NCBI GenBank assembly: GCA_964367095.1
Contig: CAYIXE010000059.1
Span: forward strand, 1 to 5,184
Reading direction: 5' to 3'
Length of the DNA: 5,184 nucleotides
DNA from: UBA927 sp964367095
GTDB taxonomy: Bacteria > Patescibacteriota > Microgenomatia > UBA10105 > UBA927
Shown: positions 1 to 4,107 of the stretch, in pieces
Position numbering within the stretch: position 1 is the first letter of the stretch
How the letters are laid out: the number at the start of each line of letters is the position of its first letter
Program-made: the position numbers and the translations under genes
The notes under the pieces: generated by a model
Database searches by the model: none
Told to the model about the DNA's origin: nothing
What the model saw: only the letters and a program-made list of their open reading frames with translations

Positions 1-157
1 AACCGTAATCTGGAGACAACCGATTACGGTATCATTATTCGATTAGTTTAGACTCAGGATGATATTTCCACATCGGGGGTGGAATAGCTTCGCACATCGG
101 GATAACTAGACCAATCGTTGGCAATGAGTGGCTATTCCATATTGTCCAGATGGAAAA

Positions 158-221
158 TAAGTAGTCAACTTACTCTCGACCCTGCCTGCCGGCAGGCAGG
201 CGGAGGAAAGTTGACTACTTA
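158..221 (-). terminator. Nested inverted-repeat hairpin, likely minus-strand terminator or dispersed repeat
   Basis: Seen: perfect 14-bp arms, TAAGTAGTCAACTT at 158-171 and its reverse complement at 208-221. They enclose a perfect 20-bp GC-rich palindrome, CCTGCCTGCCGGCAGGCAGG (181-200), and CTC (175-177) can also pair with GAG (203-205) between the two. On the minus strand the outer arm is followed at once by ATTTTCC (158-152), so the RNA would be a long stable hairpin followed by U residues, as in an intrinsic terminator for the M50/NDT-like/ORF66 group. On the plus strand no T-run follows. Inference: it may also be a copy of a dispersed palindromic repeat, since GC-rich palindromes of this kind are, to my recollection, common between genes in Parcubacteria. 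One copy alone cannot prove a repeat family. Confidence 0.55.
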
Positions 222-262
222 GGCCTCATCCGATAGTAACTTGAATGTATCGGTGCGGCACA

Positions 263-277
263 AAGGGCCGAGCCCTT
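263..277. terminator. Short GC hairpin next to the 66-aa ORF stop
   Basis: A perfect 6-bp stem, AAGGGC (263-268) and GCCCTT (272-277), closes a 3-nt CGA loop. On the plus strand it is followed by AGTATTTT (278-285), a weak U-tract. On the minus strand it begins 6 nt after the stop codon of the 66-residue ORF, and the T residues lie inside and just after the arm (CCCTTTG). It could be a weak bidirectional terminator. The direction in which it works cannot be decided from sequence. Confidence 0.35.
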
Positions 278-283
278 AGTATT

Positions 284-484
284 TTAGCGAAGAAGTATGA
301 GTTCAAAGAGGGTGAGGACAGCTATCGTTTGTACGGCAAACCATATATAAATTAATTGTTCAAAAAGTTGCAACGAATTCCACGCATTTTCAACATACGT
401 GGACCAAAAAGTGACGTTTAACGCAATCACGCGTGTCGCAGGTTGTATCACTATTCTTCGTGCTAATCGAAAAACTCTGACCAT
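284..484 (-). CDS. Possible small membrane protein (66 aa), doubtful
   Basis: Not recognised. The N-terminal half is basic (residues 1-17 carry five Arg), and the C-terminal part (about residues 40-65, rich in Leu, Ile, Phe and Ala with few charges) could be one membrane helix. For it: it lies on the same strand as and downstream of the NDT-like gene, a hairpin follows just after its stop, and TACACT (498-493) lies 8 nt before the ATG, at the distance expected of a -10 element of a leaderless message. Against it: no Shine-Dalgarno (the 5' side is CT-rich), no good -35 or extended -10, no recognisable domain, and a length that chance ORFs reach. There is no competing gene on the other strand. 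Confidence 0.33.
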   Translation of the reverse strand: MVRVFRLARRIVIQPATRVIALNVTFWSTYVENAWNSLQLFEQLIYIWFAVQTIAVLTLFELILLR

Positions 485-520
485 AGAAAGAAAGTGTAGC
501 GGAGAAAGAAACAGGTGTGG

Positions 521-541
521 TATGCATCATGGTGATGCATA
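521..541. repeat. Near-perfect 21-bp palindrome after the NDT-like gene
   Basis: TATGCATCA (521-529) and TGATGCATA (533-541) are 9-bp perfect inverted arms around TGG. It lies 18 bp beyond the stop codon of the NDT-like gene. Neither strand has a T-run after it and the arms are AT-rich, so it is a poor intrinsic terminator. A protein-binding operator or an RNA 3'-end-stabilising hairpin fits better. The binding partner is unknown. The RHH domain encoded by the adjacent gene is one candidate, by proximity only. Confidence 0.45.
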
Positions 542-559
542 TTGATATAGAAAGGTGAT

Positions 560-1123
560 TTACGAATCTTTCAGAAGTTTGAGGTCCTCGTCTATCAGGC
601 GGCGAAGGTAGACCGATTTGGGGATGTGTTGCTTTTTGCCTTGCGTATCCAGGTGTTTGGCTTGTCTGCTGGTAAGATAAAAGGTAAATCGCGCATCTTC
701 TGTATTGCGTATAAAATTTAGAAAGTCGCTGATGATAGCTTCAAGTGTCGACTCTGTATATTTTTCGCATACTATTTTTTGATTTTCATGATACGCAAAA
801 AGAGACGGTGGGTCGCCTGTGCTGTACAGGAGAAGAATTGGCTTGTTGCGGTCAAGCGCCATAGAGATTTCATATCCGACGCTGATACTGGGAAAACTTG
901 TCTCGGCGATCATAAAGTCACAAGAGTTGATCCAATCTTCCAGTTGTTTGTGGAAATTCAATCGTTTTTCTTTGGTTTGAAGATGTATGTCAGCCTCTTC
1001 TACGTTTAAAATGTGATCGGCAATGGGCGTAATGCTGCGTTTTTGAAGTATTGAGAGGATCGCGTGGTATTTGGAGAGTAAATGTTTTTTCCCAACGACT
1101 GATGCGGTAAAGTATGCAATCAT
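560..1123 (-). CDS. Nucleoside 2-deoxyribosyltransferase-like protein with C-terminal ribbon-helix-helix domain
   Basis: Seen: residues 1-130 fit the NDT/DNPH1 (Rcl) Rossmann-like fold. The N-terminal strand is MIAYFTASVVG. The core SCDFMIAETSFPSISVGYE at 67-85 ends in the GYE motif, whose Glu (E85) corresponds to the family nucleophile. A KPILLLY strand follows at 94-100. Known family role: cleavage or transfer of the N-glycosidic bond of deoxynucleosides or dNMPs. The upstream Asp found in DNPH1 (HxxDxxWL) appears to be Leu61 here, so activity is uncertain and ligand sensing is possible. Residues 145-184 (RFTFYLTSRQ, then IPKSVYLRRLIDEDLKLL) have the strand-helix-helix pattern of ribbon-helix-helix DNA-binding domains. 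It lies 15 bp after the M50 gene. There is no Shine-Dalgarno, and a -10 element 6 nt before ATG suggests a leaderless start. The fusion call is inference; the N-terminal fold is more secure. Confidence 0.8.
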   Translation of the reverse strand: MIAYFTASVVGKKHLLSKYHAILSILQKRSITPIADHILNVEEADIHLQTKEKRLNFHKQLEDWINSCDFMIAETSFPSISVGYEISMALDRNKPILLLYSTGDPPSLFAYHENQKIVCEKYTESTLEAIISDFLNFIRNTEDARFTFYLTSRQAKHLDTQGKKQHIPKSVYLRRLIDEDLKLLKDS

Positions 1124-1138
1124 ACGCGTATTGTATCA
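1122..1138 (-). promoter_or_regulatory. Extended -10 promoter for a leaderless NDT-like mRNA, with palindrome over the start
   Basis: On the minus strand, TGATACAAT (1138-1130) matches an extended -10 (TGn plus TACAAT, 5 of 6 to TATAAT). Seven bases on lies the A of the ATG at 1123, so transcription would begin at or next to the start codon. TTGCTA (1160-1155) is a poor -35 with a long 19-bp spacer, which an extended -10 could tolerate. ATACGCGTAT (1122-1131) is a perfect 10-bp palindrome spanning the gap between -10 and start, a good place for an operator. The product's own RHH domain makes autoregulation a reasonable guess. Confidence 0.5.
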
Positions 1139-1822
1139 TTAAAGCACCCCTGTGCTAGCAATTGACGGCATCAAAAGAGAGAGAAAGAAATTGATTACCG
1201 GTCCTGTAATTTGGCTAAGCGGCGCAGAACTTCCAAATATCGGAAAAATGAGAAAGATAAGAAATATCATCCCGTATGGCTCTAGTTCTGCCCATTGCCG
1301 TGCAAGTTCGGCAGGAAGAATTCCCTGGACAATTTTAAATCCGTCCAAAGGATGAATCGGCACGAGGTTAAAAACTGCAAGTCCGACATTTAACATGATA
1401 ATCGGAGGCAAAAGGAGAAATCCTAGGGAAAGAATAGTCGTTGCAATTGTGCCATCAACTAAAAGAAGCCGGCTTGCCAATAAAATCCGTAAGAGAATTG
1501 CAGCGATCGTCGCTACAAGAATATTTGAAATGGGGCCGGCTATAGAGATGAGAGCCGTATCCCGTTGCGGATTTTTGAGATTGTAGACATCAAATTGTAC
1601 GGGCTTGCCCCATCCAAAGCGGGCTATAAGAATCATGAGTGTGCCGAGCGGATCTAGGTGCGCTAAGGGATTTAACGTGAGCCTGCCTTGCACGCGTGGT
1701 GTTGGGTCTCCCAATCGGTCTGCCATGTATGCATGGGAGAATTCATGGACGGTGATGCCGACCACAAGCGCTATAAGCCAGCCGAAGAAGCTTAAGGGAT
1801 TGTTGAATAACTCAGAGAACAT
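1139..1822 (-). CDS. M50 family site-2-protease-like membrane zinc metalloprotease
   Basis: An intramembrane zinc protease of the S2P/M50 family, in the short YwhC-like class without PDZ domain; about 200-230 residues is usual and this one has 227. Seen: HEFSH at 26-30 is the HExxH zinc site with catalytic Glu27, inside the first long hydrophobic segment (about 11-31). NLVPIHPLDG at 152-161 is the NxxPxxPLDG motif supplying the third zinc ligand, Asp160. GPISN (96-100) begins another membrane segment. Further hydrophobic segments lie at about 100-122, 128-151 and 185-197. The substrate cannot be deduced. ATG at 1822 is the only usable start: going upstream the frame reaches a stop at 1840-1838. 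It diverges from rpmB and is followed at 15 bp by the NDT-like gene, probably co-transcribed. No Shine-Dalgarno is present. Confidence 0.93.
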   Translation of the reverse strand: MFSELFNNPLSFFGWLIALVVGITVHEFSHAYMADRLGDPTPRVQGRLTLNPLAHLDPLGTLMILIARFGWGKPVQFDVYNLKNPQRDTALISIAGPISNILVATIAAILLRILLASRLLLVDGTIATTILSLGFLLLPPIIMLNVGLAVFNLVPIHPLDGFKIVQGILPAELARQWAELEPYGMIFLIFLIFPIFGSSAPLSQITGPVINFFLSLLMPSIASTGVL

Positions 1823-1857
1823 ATGGTATAGTATACCCTATGGCAAGAAAATGTGAA
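1803..1857. promoter_or_regulatory. Overlapping divergent promoters with symmetric -10, both leaderless
   Basis: Plus strand (rpmB): TTGAAT (1803-1808), 18-bp spacer, then TGG-TATAGT (1824-1832), an extended -10. The A of rpmB's ATG is 8 nt after the last base of the hexamer. Minus strand (M50 gene): TTCACA (1857-1852, 5 of 6 to consensus), 16-bp spacer, then TATACT (1835-1830). The A of its ATG is 8 nt further on. Both -10s lie in one perfect 13-bp palindrome, GGTATA-G-TATACC (1825-1837), and share 1830-1832. Each -35 lies inside the opposite gene. Only 17 bp separate the two start codons, so no leader with a Shine-Dalgarno is possible unless transcription starts inside the opposite gene. 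Confidence 0.65.
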
Positions 1858-2082
1858 CTATGTGCTAAAAAGTCATCAGCAGGGGGCTCTCATGTCCATC
1901 ATAGAGGAGTAGCAGGCGGACAGTGGAAGAGACGTGCTCAACACACGAAACGTACGATTGGCGTAAACCTTCATTGGGTCACTATATCGATAAACGGTGC
2001 GATGGTGCGCGTGAAGTCCTGTGCGAAATGTATAAAACGCGCGAAGTTTAACCTTCAGACTTCACAGGTTGCGGCGGCGTAG
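1840..2082 (+). CDS. rpmB: 50S ribosomal protein bL28
   Basis: Structural protein of the large ribosomal subunit. Seen: MARKCELCAKKS start, then a Gly/His-rich segment (GGSHVHHRG), the RRAQHTKRTIGVNL stretch and WVTISINGAMVRVKSCAKCIKRA, which is the ordinary bL28 pattern. Cys5/Cys8 and Cys61/Cys64 form two CxxC pairs, so this is the zinc-binding (C+) form. At 80 residues it is slightly longer than many bL28s, the excess being a low-complexity tail (NLQTSQVAAA). The start is fixed by the conserved N-terminus. No Shine-Dalgarno precedes it, and the promoter placement suggests a leaderless mRNA. It is the only plus-strand gene here, and its last 35 bp overlap the convergent 73-residue gene. Confidence 0.96.
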   Translation: MARKCELCAKKSSAGGSHVHHRGVAGGQWKRRAQHTKRTIGVNLHWVTISINGAMVRVKSCAKCIKRAKFNLQTSQVAAA

Positions 2083-2269
2083 CAGGATCCTGAAATCGTT
2101 TAAAAACATAGTTTAACGGCTTTCTCGCCGGATTTACGTCTTCTTTAATCAACAGTGATCCTCCCATTGGCATTAATGAATGATATTCGTTTTCTATATC
2201 TTTAAACTGATTGAGATCGTTAGGATCACCATATAATTTAATGATAGCTTCTTTGTCTATAACAACCAT
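2048..2269 (-). CDS. Hypothetical protein, 73 aa
   Basis: Not recognised. Seen: a soluble, acidic N-terminal half (KEAIIKLYGDPNDLNQFKDIENEYHSL) likely to be helical, a Gly-containing stretch (MPMGGSLLIKED) and a Pro-rich C-terminus (DPATPPQPVKSEG) that looks disordered. It has no membrane segment, signal peptide or cysteine. Evidence that it is real: a strong Shine-Dalgarno GAAAGGA ending 5 nt before the ATG, the clearest in the window, and a well-formed promoter about 30 nt upstream of the start. The disordered tail overlaps the 3' end of rpmB by 35 bp, tail to tail. No terminator for either gene was seen at the overlap. Confidence 0.7.
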   Translation of the reverse strand: MVVIDKEAIIKLYGDPNDLNQFKDIENEYHSLMPMGGSLLIKEDVNPARKPLNYVFKRFQDPATPPQPVKSEG

Positions 2270-2274
2270 ATAAA

Positions 2275-2281
2275 TCCTTTC
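2275..2281 (-). promoter_or_regulatory. Strong Shine-Dalgarno of the 73-aa gene
   Basis: The minus strand reads GAAAGGA (2281-2275), TTTAT, then ATG (2269-2267). The AAAGGA core sits 5 nt from the start, near-ideal spacing. It stands out because rpmB, the M50 gene, the NDT-like gene, def, fmt and the 97-aa gene have no comparable site. It supports both the reality and the start of this small gene. Confidence 0.7.
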
Positions 2282-2306
2282 ATATTAAATGTATTTGTTT
2301 GGGGTG

Positions 2307-2335
2307 AGTATATCCTACTGGATGTAGAAAATCAA
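2307..2335 (-). promoter_or_regulatory. Sigma70-type promoter for the 73-aa gene
   Basis: On the minus strand, TTGATT (2335-2330, 4 of 6 to TTGACA) and TATACT (2312-2307, 5 of 6 to TATAAT) are separated by exactly 17 bp. The expected start near 2300 gives a leader of about 30 nt containing the Shine-Dalgarno. So this small gene seems to be transcribed apart from the def-fmt operon that ends just upstream at 2356, though read-through is not excluded because no terminator is seen between them. Confidence 0.6.
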
Positions 2336-2355
2336 CCTATAGTATAGAGATTGGT

Positions 2356-2649
2356 TTATTTGGCTTGGCAGAGGAATACTTGACACCCTTTGGCGTCCTC
2401 GGAGAGTTTCCATTCACCGCTGCAATCTTTGATATTGGGTACTTTACCCCCAAAGGCAGTGAGAGGGTCAGCACAGGAGAGACCTGCTCTGCTTCGCAAG
2501 TCTAATGCAACTCCCTGCATACGGCTAACTATAAGCACGAGTAATATAAGAGCGATAGTTAAAAACATGATGAAGTTCCATGCGCTCAGATCCTTTGTAG
2601 TCAGAGATGACTGCGGTGTTTTGTATGAGCGGGTTTTCTTTTTTGCCAT
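2356..2649 (-). CDS. Small single-pass membrane protein with four extracytoplasmic cysteines (97 aa)
   Basis: Not recognised as a named family. Seen: a strongly basic N-terminus (MAKKKTRSYK), one hydrophobic helix at about 24-43 (WNFIMFLTIALILLVLIVSR), then a soluble domain of about 50 residues with Cys59, Cys76, Cys89 and Cys94. The basic side is expected inside, so the Cys domain faces outward, where two disulfides would be possible. GEWKLSEDAKGCQVFLC gives a small compact domain. It starts 9 nt after the fmt stop with no Shine-Dalgarno, so it is probably translated from the Wzy-def-fmt transcript. Translation is well supported by the ordered topology and by the lack of any alternative gene; function is unknown. 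Confidence 0.8.
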   Translation of the reverse strand: MAKKKTRSYKTPQSSLTTKDLSAWNFIMFLTIALILLVLIVSRMQGVALDLRSRAGLSCADPLTAFGGKVPNIKDCSGEWKLSEDAKGCQVFLCQAK

Positions 2650-2658
2650 ATATAAAGA

Positions 2659-3558
2659 TTAGTTCGATTTGTTTGCCGTGTCAAGATACGATTTTTTAAA
2701 TTGTTCCCATGAAACAGGGTTTTTGCCTTCAAGTTGGACCTCATCTATCACAAGCTTGTCATTATCCACATGCAATTTTAATATTTTTAGTCTTTTTTCT
2801 TTCCACGTGGTCCACACTCCTGGCCAAGGAAGGAGTGCGCGAAATTTTCTCTCGATTCGATCGACATCTTTTCCATCGTTTATCGCGTGTTCCAATAGTT
2901 CCCATGGTTCTCGCCCGAGGTCGCGTGACAATCGTTTGGCTTGAGGTTCATCTTTTGATTGTTGAGAAGTCCCTTTTATGGCGCCGCGTATATGGTCGGG
3001 GAGAAGACGTACGAGAAGTTCGGCCCCGAGTACAAATAGTTTCGTTCGTAATGGATCTGACGTGTCGTTGGCAGAAATAGGGATCTTTTTTTGGGCTATT
3101 ATTTTTCCTTCATCAAATTTTTCTGAAAGCGTTACAATGGAGACGCCTATTTGATGATCGCCCGTTAATATGGCCCATGGCACTGGGTCTCCTCCGCGCC
3201 ACCGAGGCAATAGAGAGGGGTGCACGTTAATCCCGCCATGTGGCGCTTTTTGGATTGTTTCCCATGGGATCTTTTGGCCGTAGGAAGCAGAAATCAAAAG
3301 ATCCGGCCGTATGGATTGCAGAGTGTCGATAACTTGTTGTTCATCTTTGTAAAGCCAGGGCTTTAAAGGATTGCTTTCAAATGAAAGTACTGGAATGTTT
3401 CGTGCTTTTCCCCATATTTCTACCGGCGTTGGTGTGATAATTTTATCTCTTCCAACAGGTCGAGCGGGTTGGGTAACGATAGCTCTCACATCTGGTAGAG
3501 ATAATTTTTCTAATATAATAAGAGAATCAGTGGTTGAACCAAAAAAAAGAATATTCAT
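2659..3558 (-). CDS. fmt: Methionyl-tRNA formyltransferase
   Basis: Transfers a formyl group from 10-formyl-tetrahydrofolate to Met-tRNA(fMet) in the cytosol, so that translation can start with formyl-Met. Seen: N-terminal formyltransferase domain (about 1-190) with MNILFFGSTTDSL, the tRNA-acceptor loop region QPARPVGRDKIITPTPVEIW (30-49) and the SLLPRWRGG signature (115-123). The catalytic triad is Asn111, His113 (INVHPS) and Asp149 (FDEG). The C-terminal OB-fold-like domain carries the usual FRALLPWPGVWT (239-250). The length, 299, is slightly below the usual 310-315. After the signature it has RGGDPVPWAI where RGAAPIxxAI is typical. Its ATG overlaps the def stop by one base (TAATG, 3560-3556), giving likely translational coupling. 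Confidence 0.96.
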   Translation of the reverse strand: MNILFFGSTTDSLIILEKLSLPDVRAIVTQPARPVGRDKIITPTPVEIWGKARNIPVLSFESNPLKPWLYKDEQQVIDTLQSIRPDLLISASYGQKIPWETIQKAPHGGINVHPSLLPRWRGGDPVPWAILTGDHQIGVSIVTLSEKFDEGKIIAQKKIPISANDTSDPLRTKLFVLGAELLVRLLPDHIRGAIKGTSQQSKDEPQAKRLSRDLGREPWELLEHAINDGKDVDRIERKFRALLPWPGVWTTWKEKRLKILKLHVDNDKLVIDEVQLEGKNPVSWEQFKKSYLDTANKSN

Positions 3559-4103
3559 TATTTTAGCGTCACTTCCTCAAATACCTCTTTTCCATCTTTA
3601 TCGGTGATTATTTCAAAAAGTTTCTCTTTTTGTTCGAGCACCCGTTGGACAAAGAGAATGCCATTTACATGATCTGTCTCGTGCTGGATTATGGTTGAGA
3701 GAAATCCGGTAAACACATCCTCATGTGCTATGCCTTTTTCATCAAAGAAGGCAAGGGTGATACTTGATGCCCGATGGACTTTCCCCCAGAGGTTTGGGAC
3801 GGAGAGACACCCTTCCATTTTGCTTTCTCTCTCAGGCACACCGTCAGTGAGGTTATTGGATTTATTTATAATTGTTGGATTTATAAATACTCGTATTTCG
3901 GTTTTTTCGTTTGGCCGTGTGATAAATATGCGAAGCGGAAGACCAATTTGCGGAGCCGCGAGCCCGACCCCTTTGGGATTTTTCGTCGCGATAAGCGCTT
4001 TTTTCATGTCCGCAATAATTTTGTTTAATTTTTTGTCAAAGACTTTTACCTCTTTGGCCGGAGTAGACAAAACGGCGTTTGGGATGTGAATAATAGGCTT
4101 CAT
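3558..4103 (-). CDS. def: Peptide deformylase
   Basis: A cytosolic metalloenzyme that removes the formyl group from the N-terminal Met of new proteins, undoing the step made by Fmt. All three family motifs are intact: GVGLAAPQIG (45-54, with Gln52), EGCLS (97-101, metal ligand Cys99) and QHETDH (140-145, ligands His141 and His145, catalytic Glu142). The length of 181 is normal. The C-terminus (ITDKDGKEVFEEVTLK) extends a little beyond the core. It starts 4 nt after the stop of the Wzy/TPR gene, has no clear Shine-Dalgarno, and overlaps fmt by 1 nt. The def-fmt order is the common bacterial arrangement. Confidence 0.97.
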   Translation of the reverse strand: MKPIIHIPNAVLSTPAKEVKVFDKKLNKIIADMKKALIATKNPKGVGLAAPQIGLPLRIFITRPNEKTEIRVFINPTIINKSNNLTDGVPERESKMEGCLSVPNLWGKVHRASSITLAFFDEKGIAHEDVFTGFLSTIIQHETDHVNGILFVQRVLEQKEKLFEIITDKDGKEVFEEVTLK

Positions 4104-4107
4104 AGCA

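Larger units (their letters stand above)
1..283. other. Non-coding stretch rich in inverted repeats
   Basis: No convincing gene was seen on either strand: all frames are broken by stops and no tRNA or rRNA pattern was found. The stretch holds several inverted repeats besides the one at 158-221. ACCGTAATC (2-10) pairs with GATTACGGT (22-30). TGGAATAGC (80-88) pairs with GCTATTCCA (131-139), enclosing CCAA/TTGG (111-114 and 118-121). CCGATA (230-235) pairs with TATCGG (248-253). AAGGGC (263-268) pairs with GCCCTT (272-277). CACATCGGG also occurs twice directly (69-77 and 93-101). The density suggests a structured RNA, a stack of terminators or a decayed repeat cluster. No known RNA family was recognised. 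Confidence 0.45.

Noticed and set aside
1..51. Frame open from the left edge on plus (NRNLETTDYGIIIRLV then stop) as the 3' end of a gene
   Set aside because: Sixteen codons are too few to judge, no family motif is visible, and a 9-bp inverted repeat fills most of it. It may still be the tail of a gene to the left.
201..226. Resemblance of GGAGGAAAGTTGAC to the GAGGAAAGTCC block of RNase P RNA
   Set aside because: The rest of the RNase P core, including an ACAGNAA-type block downstream, was not found, and the match is explained by the 208-221 arm of the inverted repeat.
779..1009. 76-codon plus-strand ORF opposite the NDT-like gene
   Set aside because: It is a shadow of a gene with a recognisable fold. 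There is no promoter or ribosome site.
2095..2145. Hairpins such as CGGC/GCCG just after rpmB as its terminator
   Set aside because: The stem is only about 4 bp with no T-run after it, and the stretch is coding for the 73-aa protein on the other strand.
2338..2346. Second copy of the symmetric TATAGTATA as another divergent promoter
   Set aside because: No -35 or extended -10 was found for either strand at usable spacing, and the promoter at 2307-2335 already serves the 73-aa gene.
2709..3080. 123-codon plus-strand ORF opposite fmt
   Set aside because: Fmt is certain on the minus strand. The translation here is low in recognisable features and has no promoter or ribosome site.
3691..4089. 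132-codon plus-strand ORF opposite def
   Set aside because: It is a shadow of def, whose three catalytic motifs are intact on the minus strand. It has no recognisable domain or start signal.
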